A stretch of 64,000 bases of DNA from Desulfurivibrionaceae bacterium (GTDB lineage: Bacteria > Desulfobacterota > Desulfobulbia > Desulfobulbales > VMSU01), in contig JAQYVV010000006.1 of the NCBI GenBank assembly GCA_030145275.1, forward strand, positions 72,000 through 135,999, read 5' to 3'. Shown here piece by piece: positions 1 through 8,467 of the stretch; positions within the stretch are counted from its first letter, which is position 1; every line of letters begins with the position of its first letter. The notes under the pieces were generated by a model. It searched no databases and was not told the origin of the DNA. It saw nothing but the letters and a program-made list of their open reading frames with translations. The position numbers were made by a program, and so were the translations under genes.

Positions 1-1234
1 CTGTCAAGTCCACTGGAGGCTGTTCCGCTGAGGTATTCTCAAACTTTCCTTTCATCGGCAAATCAACAACTCCTTCTTCTGCCAACCCGTAAGAAACAGC
101 AAAATCTCGCAGCTCATTCTCATCGAGAATAAAATGAAATTCTTTGTCTACTACCGGCCAATAAATGCCTTTATGCAACTCCTTCCAAATAGGATTCACA
201 GGCCTTTTCAACCTTTCACTCATCACTTTTTTCAATATCTTAGGATGAATAATATTTTTTGAAATCTCTTCGGGCTCGGAAATATACTCAGGAACATTGC
301 CGTGCTCCATTTCAGCTGCCATTCTGATTATGTGTTGAAAAGCCCCGAGCTTAACAGGGTCGGTCAACATGCGGTTCCGGCGCTCAAAACTGTCATATTT
401 CCAAAAAAGGTTACTGTCAAAGCTAGGATAATTCGTTAAGGCTAAAATCTCTCCCGTTTTACTGTGCATTATCATGGCCATGCCAGATCGTGCATCATTT
501 TCTCTGATCACCTTAACAAGCTTTTTTTCTAAATATTCCTGAATCTGCGAATCTATCGTCAGAATCAAAGAGATCCCATTTTTCTCCAGGTAAGCCTCTG
601 AAGGAATCCCCGCTGCCACCATATTTGTAGATTCAGCGCTTACATTTCCTGCCAAGATATTATCATAATACGACTCAACTCCTGCCAATCCCTGCTCACC
701 TCTCGAAAAACCAACTATATGCGAAGCATGTTTTCCTTTTGGGTAAAACCTAACCCCTTCCTTGACAAGATATAGGCCTGAGATATTTAGTTTTTTTATT
801 TTTTCGACCATCTCCCTGTCGATATTTCTCTCAAGCCAGACAAACCCTCTTTCAGAATTGACAGAAAGTGACAACTCTTTCTCATTTAAATCCAGAAGCT
901 CCGCCAATTTTTTTATCGCACCCTCTTCCTTCCTAATCTCAAGAGGTTTCACATAGGCTGAGGCGAGCAAAAAACTTAAGGCCAGCTCACTTAAATTTCT
1001 ATCGTATATATTGTTTCTTTTCACAAAACTATTCTCAGGGGGGGGTGAATTCTCCTGCCCAGGGCCTAATTCATTCTCTTCTTTTTCTGAAACCTGCTCA
1101 ACCTGTCTAAGTGAAATATCTGCATTCGGAAACAACCAGATTTTAACACCTACTGCTAAGGAACCCAGGACAAGACACACAAGTAAACAAACAAATAAAA
1201 GCCTTAAATTTTCTGTTCGTTTTCTCGCTTTCAT
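1..1234 (-). CDS. ftsI: FtsI-like class B penicillin-binding protein, partial, active-site motif altered
   Basis: The frame is open from the ATG at 1234 to the window edge (411 codons, C-terminus missing). It has a short cytoplasmic N-terminus, one membrane segment (about residues 11-29), a PBP dimerisation region (IYDRN at 76-80, GLAGVE at 182-187) and the start of a transpeptidase domain (SGMAMIMHSKTGEILAL from 250). Position after ftsL in the mraZ-rsmH-ftsL series is that of ftsI, the septal peptidoglycan transpeptidase. Where the family has G-S-x-x-K, this protein reads G297-A-F-Q-H301, flanked by well-conserved sequence (TDPVKL before, IIRMAA after). No Ser-x-Asn is apparent in the region that follows. 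The protein may therefore be a non-catalytic PBP; the KTG motif lies outside the window. The start lacks a clear ribosome site, and an overlapping ATG at 1238 is in a frame that soon stops. Confidence 0.8.
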   Translation of the reverse strand, partial: MKARKRTENLRLLFVCLLVCLVLGSLAVGVKIWLFPNADISLRQVEQVSEKEENELGPGQENSPPPENSFVKRNNIYDRNLSELALSFLLASAYVKPLEIRKEEGAIKKLAELLDLNEKELSLSVNSERGFVWLERNIDREMVEKIKKLNISGLYLVKEGVRFYPKGKHASHIVGFSRGEQGLAGVESYYDNILAGNVSAESTNMVAAGIPSEAYLEKNGISLILTIDSQIQEYLEKKLVKVIRENDARSGMAMIMHSKTGEILALTNYPSFDSNLFWKYDSFERRNRMLTDPVKLGAFQHIIRMAAEMEHGNVPEYISEPEEISKNIIHPKILKKVMSERLKRPVNPIWKELHKGIYWPVVDKEFHFILDENELRDFAVSYGLAEEGVVDLPMKGKFENTSAEQPPVDLT

Positions 1235-1244
1235 TCATTTAAAT

Positions 1245-1320
1245 TAACTGTTCAGGCAGGGGGCGCAGATCACCCTTAGCTCCATGGTGCAAATGTTTAG
1301 GGGGTGCTCCTGAACAGTTA
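1245..1320. repeat. palindromic repeat (family P1) between ftsL and the ftsI-like gene
   Basis: Perfect 12-bp arms TAACTGTTCAGG (1245-1256) and CCTGAACAGTTA (1309-1320) enclose 52 bases. The same terminal sequence, GTAACT-x-TTCAGCTGCACCCC, recurs at 5200-5241, 13215-13346, 29503-29620 and in relaxed form at 57396-57499. It sits inside the cell-division operon, where it could form a hairpin in the mRNA. Confidence 0.7.
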
Positions 1321-1323
1321 CCA

Positions 1324-1662
1324 TTAAAAATGTTTTACCTGAGAAGAAGAGACCGGGAACAACCCCATACCACTGGCGACCAATTCAAGATTACCCTTCG
1401 CCAGAAGCTCTTCTTTTTCTGCCTTAAGGCTCTCTTTTAGCTGCACCAGTTCTTTCTTTACAATCTCTTTTTCAGCCATTTCATCCAGGCCCGATTTAAT
1501 CATCCAGCCCATGAAGATGCTGCCGCAAAAACCACATAACATAATAACTGTTATTGCAACCCCAAAGGTCTTGCCAAGGAAACCAGCGCTGCCAATCCCC
1601 CGAGACCTTCCTTTAACTATCTGCCTTCTGCCGTCAAGAATGTTCGAAAAATCTTTCTTCAT
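1324..1662 (-). CDS. ftsL: cell division protein FtsL
   Basis: A 112-residue bitopic protein: basic N-terminus, a membrane helix at about residues 31-53, then a heptad-like charged helix (about 60-95) that fits the periplasmic coiled coil of FtsL. FtsL works with FtsB and FtsQ to activate septal wall synthesis. Sequence identity across FtsL proteins is low, so the call rests on size, topology and place directly after rsmH. The ATG overlaps the rsmH stop as ATGA (1659-1662), indicating translational coupling. Confidence 0.8.
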   Translation of the reverse strand: MKKDFSNILDGRRQIVKGRSRGIGSAGFLGKTFGVAITVIMLCGFCGSIFMGWMIKSGLDEMAEKEIVKKELVQLKESLKAEKEELLAKGNLELVASGMGLFPVSSSQVKHF

Positions 1663-2573
1663 TTTTCACCTCTATTGTCTCTAACTTTTCTGGCAGCACG
1701 AAGCTTCGCACTGCGGGCACGTGGATTTTCAGTACACTCAAAACTCGAAGGCACAACAGGCTTTTTGGTCAGCACTTCTAGATTATCGCTCTGTTGAAAT
1801 GCCCGCTTTACAAGACGATCTTCCAATGAATGAAAAGATATGACACAGAAAACAGCACCAGGATTCAGCATTTGGGCGCCATCCTGTAAAATTTTTTCTA
1901 GATTTTCAAATTCCTGATTGACCGCAATTCGCAGGCCCTGGAACACTTTGGTTGCAACATGAATCTTTTTAGGCCAAAACCTTCTCGGCACTGCCCTTTC
2001 GACTATTCCAACCAGTTCATCCGTTCTTTCTATTACTTTTCCCTTGCGGCCCTCAACAATATAAGAGGCAATCCTGCGTGCCTGTTTTTCCTCTCCATAA
2101 TAGTAGAAGATATCAGCCAACTCCTCTTGGCTTGCCGTGTTAACCAGATGGGCCGCCGTCTCTTTACCACGCGCGTCCATTCTCATATCAAGCGGTTGAC
2201 TCCCCTGGAACGAAAAGCCTCTATCACTCTTGTCCAGCTGAAACGAGGATAAACCAAGGTCCAAAAGCAGGCCATCAAGGCCGCTTACCTCAAACTCTGC
2301 CAACCACAGCTTCAGATTGGCAAAATTATCATGAACAAATCGTACTCTCTCGCCAAACCCCGCCAACCGCTCCCGAGCCAAGCTCAGGGCATCGGCATCC
2401 CAATCAAAACCGATCACATTACCATGCGGCCCAGATCTCTCCAGGATTGCCTCGGAATGTCCCCCCATTCCGAGATTACAATCGGCATATACTTTCCCGT
2501 CCTGTGGATTCAAATAATCAAGCACGTCATCCAAAAGAACAGAACGATGAATTTTCTCGGCTTCTCCTTTCAC
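1659..2573 (-). CDS. rsmH: 16S rRNA (cytosine-1402 N4)-methyltransferase RsmH
   Basis: 304 residues, the normal family length of about 310. HRSVLLDDVL near the N-terminus and the SAM-binding GMGGHSE at about 35-41 are diagnostic, with VISFHSLEDRLVK late in the protein. The enzyme methylates C1402 in the ribosomal P site. It is second in the minus-strand operon, 9 bases after mraZ, and overlaps ftsL by 4 bases. Confidence 0.95.
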   Translation of the reverse strand: MKGEAEKIHRSVLLDDVLDYLNPQDGKVYADCNLGMGGHSEAILERSGPHGNVIGFDWDADALSLARERLAGFGERVRFVHDNFANLKLWLAEFEVSGLDGLLLDLGLSSFQLDKSDRGFSFQGSQPLDMRMDARGKETAAHLVNTASQEELADIFYYYGEEKQARRIASYIVEGRKGKVIERTDELVGIVERAVPRRFWPKKIHVATKVFQGLRIAVNQEFENLEKILQDGAQMLNPGAVFCVISFHSLEDRLVKRAFQQSDNLEVLTKKPVVPSSFECTENPRARSAKLRAARKVRDNRGEK

Positions 2574-2582
2574 TGGCGGGGG

Positions 2583-3044
2583 CTACAAAAGACCTGAACT
2601 AAGCAGGCTTTGTTCAAAGGTTTCAAAATCGTCTTCAGATGGTTTATTATCAAGCTCCCACCCCTCTTTATCCAGGATTTCGAAATAGGTCATAACCCCA
2701 CTAACGACCACCTCTTTTTGGATACCACACTCTTCACGCAGCTTCGGGGGCAAGAGAATTCGTCCCTGCTTATCAAGTGGGCACTCCACAACCCCACCAA
2801 TCATGTACTTGATCATCTTGTTCATGTCGGGCCGCTCTTTAAGACGTGTAAGCAAGGTCATTTCCATGCTTTCCCATTGAGGGAGAGGATACGCCTTCAA
2901 ACTTTTGCGCCACGGGGTCACCATCAGTCTCTCATCATATTGCTGGCGCAAAACATCCCTGAATCTGGTGGGAATATTCAATCTCCCCTTCCCGTCCAGG
3001 ACGTGTTCTGACCTTCCTCTAAAATGATTAACTGGTAGCCTCAT
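2583..3044 (-). CDS. mraZ: transcriptional regulator MraZ
   Basis: 153 residues with the two AbrB/SpoVT-like halves of MraZ: FRGRSEHVLDGKGRLNIPTRFRD near the N-terminus and VECPLDKQGRILLPPKLREECGI in the second half. MraZ forms a ring and binds direct repeats upstream of its own operon (established in E. coli and others). First gene of the division cluster here; matching repeats lie 42-66 bases upstream of the ATG (separate entry), so autoregulation is expected. Confidence 0.95.
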   Translation of the reverse strand: MRLPVNHFRGRSEHVLDGKGRLNIPTRFRDVLRQQYDERLMVTPWRKSLKAYPLPQWESMEMTLLTRLKERPDMNKMIKYMIGGVVECPLDKQGRILLPPKLREECGIQKEVVVSGVMTYFEILDKEGWELDNKPSEDDFETFEQSLLSSGLL

Positions 3045-3085
3045 AAACCTTTTCTTACCCGAAAAATCCTTTTTAAACCATTTAC

Positions 3086-3110
3086 ACCCACTTTACTCCA
3101 CATATCTCCA
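3086..3110 (-). promoter_or_regulatory. MraZ-binding repeats upstream of mraZ
   Basis: On the minus strand, three direct repeats TGGAG, TGGAG and TGGGT occur with exact 10-base periodicity (complements at 3106-3110, 3096-3100, 3086-3090). This matches the TGGGN-type, 10-base-spaced MraZ boxes known from other bacteria and lies just upstream of mraZ. Confidence 0.75.
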
Positions 3111-3298
3111 TATAGTGTTTTCCGCCTCGCCGTGCAAGCACAAAAAAAAATATTTACCCATAGCGCATTAAGACAAAATGCATGTTTTATACTAGTTTTC
3201 CCCCTGCCAACACCAAGTGTTGTGGGTCGCCCCGCGCAGGACACACCATATAGTGGCCCCGGCGAAATAAAAAAAAACAGCCCCAATACGATTTTTCC

Positions 3299-3328
3299 TT
3301 GGACTTTCCTGAAAAATACCTTTATATA
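3299..3328 (+). promoter_or_regulatory. possible sigma70 promoter of typA
   Basis: TTGGAC and TATATA separated by 18 bases, about 60 bases before the typA ATG. The match is suggestive only. Confidence 0.35.
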
Positions 3329-3388
3329 GCCTGTTTTCTCTTTTTTTGGCGCATCTTGCCGCAACCCCAGGGATTACAAAGTTAGAAT

Positions 3389-5158
3389 ATGAAACAGGAC
3401 CTAATAAGAAACGTTGCAATTATAGCCCATGTCGATCACGGCAAGACAACCCTTGTCGATCAACTTTTCAGACACAGTGGCATGTTCAGGGAAAACCAGG
3501 ATGTATCTGAAAGACTCATGGACTCCATGGACCTTGAGCGGGAAAGAGGTATTACCATTGCCTCCAAAAACGGTTCTTACAAATACAAAGACCACTTCAT
3601 AAACATTATTGATACTCCCGGACATGCTGACTTTGGTGGGCAGGTAGAGAGGGTATTGCGCATGGCGGACGGCGCTCTTTTGCTAGTCGACGCCCAGGAA
3701 GGCCCAATGCCGCAGACCTATTTCGTTTTGAAAAAAGCTCTGGCCACCGGAATTCCTATTATCGTTGTTATCAACAAGATTGACAAACCGGCAGCACGCT
3801 GCGAATGGGTTATCGACCAGGTGTTCGATCTCTTTGTCAAGCTCAACGCCCCGGATCATATTCTCGATTTTGCCGTGGTCTACGCCTCCGCAAAAGAAGG
3901 CTATGCCTTAGACAATCTAGGCGATACAAATACAGACATGACCCCGGTCTCTGAGAAAATAGTGGCCCACATTCCACCACCAAGCGGCTCGGCTGATGCC
4001 CCCCTGCAAATGCAGGTCAACAGTATCGACTACTCACCCTATTTGGGAAGAATGGGAATCGGCAAGGTGGTCAACGGCATATTTGAAGTCAACAAAGACA
4101 TCGCTGTGGCCCGGAGAGACGGGAGTATCTCTCCGGTAAGGATTTCTAAAATTTTCCGCTTTGAAGGAGATCAAAAAGTCCCCACCAATACCGCAGGAGT
4201 TGGAGAGATAATTGCGGTGGCTGGGCTTGATGATGTTACTGTAGGGGTCACCTTCACAGACCCAGTTAATCCAGCGCCACTGCCTATCATTGAAATAGAC
4301 CCACCGACCCTGTCCATGCATTTTATCCCCAACGACTCACCCTTTGCCGGCAAAGAGGGTAAATTCGTTACATCCAGGCACATTGAAGAGCGCCTAAGAA
4401 AAGAGGTGCTCTCAGATGTTGCTCTGACCTACGCTCCGCTTACCGAAAGCACAGGCTTTCAGGTTTCCGGCCGAGGTGAACTGCACTTATCCATTCTGAT
4501 CGAAAAAATGCGCCGAGAGGGGTACGAATTTCAAGTCACCCGCCCCCAAGTCATCACCAAAGAGATTGATGGAAAATTGATGGAGCCATATGAGGAGTTG
4601 ACGGTTGATGTTGATGAAAATTATCAGGGAGCGGTCATTGAGAAAATCAGCAATCTAAAGGGACAGATGCTCGAAATGGCAACTGAGAACAGCATGACCA
4701 GGCTGGTCTTTAAAATACCAACCCGAGGACTTCTTGGTTTCAGATCAGAATTCATGACCGACACCAAAGGTATGGGGGTAATGAACTATATTTTTGCTGA
4801 ATACGGTCCCCACGCCGGCGATATCAAAAACCGCCAGAATGGTGTGCTTATCGCCAAAGATACCTGCAAGACCGTCGCTTTTGCCCTTTTCAACCTCCAG
4901 GAAAGAGGTAAAATGTTTCTGAAACCAGGCGTTGATGTCTACAAAGGGCAGATAGTCGGTGAACATTGCCGCCCAAGCGATCTAGTCGTCAACCCTGCTA
5001 AAGGGAAAAAACTTACCAACATGAGGGCCTCTGGATCTGATGAAGCGGTTATTCTAACGCCCCCTGTCAAAATGACCCTGGAGGATTACATCGCCTACAT
5101 CAACGACGATGAACTGGTTGAAGTAACCCCCGAATCCATCCGAATCCGCAAAAGGTAA
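3389..5158 (+). CDS. typA: translational GTPase TypA/BipA
   Basis: 589 residues, close to the usual 600. All GTPase motifs are visible: AHVDHGKTT (G1), RGITI (G2), [10 protein letters not shown] (G3) and NKID (G4), followed by EF-G-like domains with [17 protein letters not shown] and the TypA-type C-terminal region. TypA is a ribosome-associated GTPase involved in ribosome assembly and stress adaptation. It is transcribed alone, away from the division cluster, and is followed by a P1-type palindromic repeat half carrying an 18-bp insert. Confidence 0.97.
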   Translation: MKQDLIRNVAIIAHVDHGKTTLVDQLFRHSGMFRENQDVSERLMDSMDLERERGITIASKNGSYKYKDHFINIIDTPGHADFGGQVERVLRMADGALLLVDAQEGPMPQTYFVLKKALATGIPIIVVINKIDKPAARCEWVIDQVFDLFVKLNAPDHILDFAVVYASAKEGYALDNLGDTNTDMTPVSEKIVAHIPPPSGSADAPLQMQVNSIDYSPYLGRMGIGKVVNGIFEVNKDIAVARRDGSISPVRISKIFRFEGDQKVPTNTAGVGEIIAVAGLDDVTVGVTFTDPVNPAPLPIIEIDPPTLSMHFIPNDSPFAGKEGKFVTSRHIEERLRKEVLSDVALTYAPLTESTGFQVSGRGELHLSILIEKMRREGYEFQVTRPQVITKEIDGKLMEPYEELTVDVDENYQGAVIEKISNLKGQMLEMATENSMTRLVFKIPTRGLLGFRSEFMTDTKGMGVMNYIFAEYGPHAGDIKNRQNGVLIAKDTCKTVAFALFNLQERGKMFLKPGVDVYKGQIVGEHCRPSDLVVNPAKGKKLTNMRASGSDEAVILTPPVKMTLEDYIAYINDDELVEVTPESIRIRKR

Positions 5159-5199
5159 GAAGTGAAGGGTAAAAAATGTGAACTCTTCAGGTAGGGCCC

Positions 5200-5217
5200 A
5201 GGTAAGCGTAGACTCCG
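5200..5217 (-). repeat. 18-bp mini-insert (copy 1)
   Basis: AGGTAAGCGTAGACTCCG, the exact reverse complement of the consensus CGGAGTCTACGCTTACCT. It lies between GTAGGGCCC and the P1-family arm GATGGGGTGCAGCTGAACAG downstream of typA. Confidence 0.8.
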
Positions 5218-5262
5218 GATGGGGTGCAGCTGAACAGTTACAAAAAAAACTAGGCGCGGCAG

Positions 5263-5436
5263 TCAGGGCTTCTTGACAAAATTCACCGCCTCGTAAATCC
5301 CAGAATCAGTTTCAAAAGTCTCTGGCGCTGGTGCTTTCTCGCTTGACTTAAAGTTTACCGCAACGTCGTGTTGGCTGCCAAGGTACAAGGCAAAGCCTAT
5401 CAAGCCTAGAACAACTATCCACACAAGTTTTTTCAT
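5263..5436 (-). CDS. small single-pass membrane protein, unknown function
   Basis: 57 residues from the ATG at 5436 (MKKLVWIVVLGLIGFALYLG); a TTG six codons upstream at 5454 is an alternative start. A hydrophobic helix follows two lysines, then a short hydrophilic tail. No family is recognised and no strong ribosome site is visible, so it is a plausible but unproven gene. It is followed by no close partner; the LOG gene ends about 55 bases upstream of it on the same strand. Confidence 0.45.
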   Translation of the reverse strand: MKKLVWIVVLGLIGFALYLGSQHDVAVNFKSSEKAPAPETFETDSGIYEAVNFVKKP

Positions 5437-5509
5437 AAAAAGATTCAGATTCAAGTCATTGTCCTAAGAAACATAAAAAGAAATTATTTCTGGAACACTG
5501 GACAGCCTC

Positions 5510-6193
5510 CTAGAGGATAACCGTCCTTTTAATAGTATTAACAATCTCGTCCGGGTCATCCATGACATCATAAATAAGCAGGTCTTCTTTATGAATATTC
5601 CCAGAGGTGATCATCTTCTCGTTTATCCAATCTATCAGTCCGCCCCAATAATCCTTACCAACCATAATTATTGGAAATCCTTTTATTCTTCTAGTCTGAA
5701 TAAGTGTCAAGGCCTCGAACAACTCATCTAAGGTCCCGAAGCCTCCAGGCATTCCGATAAAAGCCATGGCATATTTTATAAACATAACCTTGCGAATAAA
5801 GAAGTATTTAAAGCTCAGGGGAAGATTGGCGAAATGATTTGGCTCCTGCTCAAACGGGAGGCTGATATTCAGGCCAATTGATATTCCATTAACGGAATTG
5901 GCCCCTTTGTTTGCCGCCTCCATAATTCCAGGCCCCCCTCCTGTGATAATTGCGTACCCAGCCTCTGCCAAACGGGCCGAAACTTCTTCAGTTAATTTGT
6001 AATACTTATCATCAGGCGAGGTGCGGGCAGATCCGAATATTGAAACACCTGGCTGCGTTACCTCTGAAAGAGAATCAAAGCCATCAACAAACTCGGACAT
6101 AATCTTAAACAGTCGCCATGAGTCTCCAACATTAAAATTATCCAACCAGTATTGCTGTTTTTCCATCCCAGAATTAAAGTGATTTGAATGCAT
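5510..6193 (-). CDS. LOG family protein (TIGR00730-type nucleotide phosphoribohydrolase)
   Basis: 227 residues from the ATG at 6193; GGAG at 6206-6209 precedes it. A TTG at 6211 would add six residues. The LOG signature PGGFGTLDELFEALTLIQT is intact, as is GGGPGIMEAANKGA in the Rossmann fold. The family releases the base from nucleoside 5-prime monophosphates (cytokinin-activating in some organisms); the bacterial housekeeping role is less clear. It directly follows the TPR protein gene, so the two are probably co-transcribed with selA. Confidence 0.85.
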   Translation of the reverse strand: MHSNHFNSGMEKQQYWLDNFNVGDSWRLFKIMSEFVDGFDSLSEVTQPGVSIFGSARTSPDDKYYKLTEEVSARLAEAGYAIITGGGPGIMEAANKGANSVNGISIGLNISLPFEQEPNHFANLPLSFKYFFIRKVMFIKYAMAFIGMPGGFGTLDELFEALTLIQTRRIKGFPIIMVGKDYWGGLIDWINEKMITSGNIHKEDLLIYDVMDDPDEIVNTIKRTVIL

Positions 6194-6211
6194 ACTTTGT
6201 GTAATCTCCAA

Positions 6212-8467
6212 TTATTTTAAAGCGCTAAGGGCTCGCTTATTCTTTTTGTCCAACCTCAAAACTCTTTTATAGGCTAGAACGGCCTTGTGTTTATGGCCCA
6301 TTTTCTTATACAATCCCGCCAACATAAGCAGAGCCTCGGTATTCCTTCTATCGAATATAAGACATTGCTGCAGAGATTTCACGGCCTCAGGCATGTTTTT
6401 CACAGCAACATGTGCCCTGGCTAATCGCAGCCAAAACAGTGAATTTGCCTCCTCAACATTAACAGCCTGCCTGCAGAGGGAGAGAGCGATATCGTTACCC
6501 TGCTTCTCCTCTAAATACAACGAGCCGAGACGGCTCAATGACTCAGCATCCTTAGGGTTATAGCCAATAGCCCTTTGAAAATAGGCCATGGCCTCCTTTT
6601 TTTCAGCAATTCCCTCATAGGCCTGACCAAGATAGGTATACACCAAACCCTGGCCAATATCCTTGCCGGTATCGCCATCCCCTTTGGTCTGCCAAGATTT
6701 CCCCTCAACGGAAGCAGGACTGACAGGGACGGTATTTTCTGCCTTGGTTAATATATCAACCGCCTTTTGGTATTTTTCTAATGAACAGTAAATCTGGCCA
6801 AGCTGGAGAAGCAGATCAAAATAGGTATCATCAACAGCAAGGGATTTTTCAAAATAATGCAAGGCATTGACCAGGTCTTTCCTCTGCAGATAGGCAAAGC
6901 CTAGATTAAAAAGAGCCATGAAATCCTTTGGATCAAGCATCAACACCTTTTCAAAAAGAGGAATGGCCAGGTGATAGCGGTTAACCTGAGCATAAATCAC
7001 AGCCAGGCTGTTCATCAAGTTGATGTTATCAGGGTCTAGTTTTATGCCTAGTTTATACTCCTTAATAGCGCTGGTTAGATCACCCTCGTTATAGTAAACA
7101 TCACCGCTAATATTGAGAGTAACCCCATCAAAAACTGTTGCCGTGCCCTGCCCATAAAAAGCCGTGTGAGCCAATGCTTTTCTCGCATTGATCAGGGTGT
7201 CAGCTTTTGAAAACCTCGCGCAGGGAAAACTTGCAACCCCCATGGAGTAGGTCGAATCGCCAAGCTCCGTAATTCTCCCCCGTAAAGAGTCAAGCCAAAC
7301 CAGACTCTCCTGTCCATCCAAATCAGCAAGGTAAATATAGGCCTCAATACTGTTTTCAGGGAAAACAACACCTTGCTCACCGACCAGGGTGCATAATCTT
7401 TTAGAAAAATCCGCATCTCTCTCCCGAGCACCATCTTTTTGCACAAATACAACTGAAAATCTTTTCTTGCTCCGCCAAAGCTTTTGCAGAGATCTCACTG
7501 TCTGTGGCACAGGTTTTCTAAAAATTTTAGAGGCAAGCTCACCAGACGCAGAGCAGAGCGCAAAAGGCCCACGCCCTCTAGCCACTTTTAGAGATGCCCA
7601 AGCTTCAGTCATAACCCCATCTGCAATTTCAGAAAAATCGTATTCTCTCTCCTCAGCCTCAGGAAGCGTGACTGCTGCGATGCCAATATGCACCCTGGAG
7701 AAATTTTGCCGTTTGAGTTTACGAAGCAAAGCGTATCCTAGGCTGCGAAACTTCTCAGAGCTCTCACTATTCCACAACATACCGAAGAGGCCTGAACCGA
7801 AATGGTTCAAAGGCAGCAAATCCCCAAGAAAAGAGTTCAGGCAGGCAGCAGCCCTGGCAATATCACCAGAAGACTGGCCGGAATTACTTGCCTTAGGAAA
7901 TATTTCCAAGAGAAAAACAGACCAGCCCCCCTGAGAATCTTCTTTACCTTTCCCACCCTCAAGATCATCCCCATCTCTGCCAGGAGTTCTAGACTCCAGA
8001 TATAGCAGGGTTTCAATATTCTCTCTTAATTGTCTGCCTGCCAGCAGGCCTGACTCAGGGTCAAAAGCCCACTGTTTTATTTTACGCAACTCTCGAGAAA
8101 CCAGCCTGCTTCTTTCATACAGCCATTCAGCCGAATACCTGCCATACTTGACTGAACTTCCACCCAAGAGCACAGCAACTGCTATCACTGTTTCGTTTTG
8201 CCAAATGGGCAAAAATAAAACAGTTCCGCCCTCATTCACCACAGGTTGCCGTTCTTTGCGGACCAGCCGGACTCCTGCCTTGCAGGTTTCCGAATACTCT
8301 AGCTTGTCTAGATTTTGATCGGCATCTTTGCCGGAGAGCTCTTCTCCAGTTACAAATTGTACGGATTCGCAGGGCAAAAAATAGAACATAGTCCGGCAAA
8401 ACTGCAATTCAAGCAGCATAAAATCCCGGGCGCTCAGTTCCTCTGCCGGCCAGTTAAAAGGAAACAT
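6212..8467 (-). CDS. TPR protein with degenerate GGDEF-like region
   Basis: About 751 residues from the ATG at 8467, which overlaps the selA stop as TAATG; GGGAG lies about 10 bases upstream. The N-terminal part has a GAF-like stretch (VLFLPIWQNETVIAVAVLLGG). The middle resembles two partial GGDEF folds (SMGVASFPCARFSKADTLINARKALAHTAFYGQG) but has no GGDEF motif. From about residue 440 at least six tetratricopeptide repeats follow (for example AIKEYKLGIKLDPDNINLMNSLAVIYAQ). Probably a cytoplasmic scaffold or signalling-derived protein. The link to selA is translational coupling; a role in Sec insertion is not implied by any motif. Confidence 0.75.
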   Translation of the reverse strand: MFPFNWPAEELSARDFMLLELQFCRTMFYFLPCESVQFVTGEELSGKDADQNLDKLEYSETCKAGVRLVRKERQPVVNEGGTVLFLPIWQNETVIAVAVLLGGSSVKYGRYSAEWLYERSRLVSRELRKIKQWAFDPESGLLAGRQLRENIETLLYLESRTPGRDGDDLEGGKGKEDSQGGWSVFLLEIFPKASNSGQSSGDIARAAACLNSFLGDLLPLNHFGSGLFGMLWNSESSEKFRSLGYALLRKLKRQNFSRVHIGIAAVTLPEAEEREYDFSEIADGVMTEAWASLKVARGRGPFALCSASGELASKIFRKPVPQTVRSLQKLWRSKKRFSVVFVQKDGARERDADFSKRLCTLVGEQGVVFPENSIEAYIYLADLDGQESLVWLDSLRGRITELGDSTYSMGVASFPCARFSKADTLINARKALAHTAFYGQGTATVFDGVTLNISGDVYYNEGDLTSAIKEYKLGIKLDPDNINLMNSLAVIYAQVNRYHLAIPLFEKVLMLDPKDFMALFNLGFAYLQRKDLVNALHYFEKSLAVDDTYFDLLLQLGQIYCSLEKYQKAVDILTKAENTVPVSPASVEGKSWQTKGDGDTGKDIGQGLVYTYLGQAYEGIAEKKEAMAYFQRAIGYNPKDAESLSRLGSLYLEEKQGNDIALSLCRQAVNVEEANSLFWLRLARAHVAVKNMPEAVKSLQQCLIFDRRNTEALLMLAGLYKKMGHKHKAVLAYKRVLRLDKKNKRALSALK

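Larger units (their letters stand above)
3045..3388. other. divergent mraZ/typA intergenic region
   Basis: 344 bases between divergently transcribed genes. It holds the MraZ boxes on the mraZ side. On the typA side, TTGGAC (3299-3304) and TATATA (3323-3328) with an 18-base spacer form a possible sigma70 promoter. Short open frames on both strands here have no coding character. Confidence 0.5.

Noticed and set aside
3041-3419. Minus-strand frames of 107 and 75 codons between mraZ and typA
   Set aside because: They overlap the MraZ operator and the divergent promoter region, with low-complexity, Cys/Phe-rich translations and no ribosome site.
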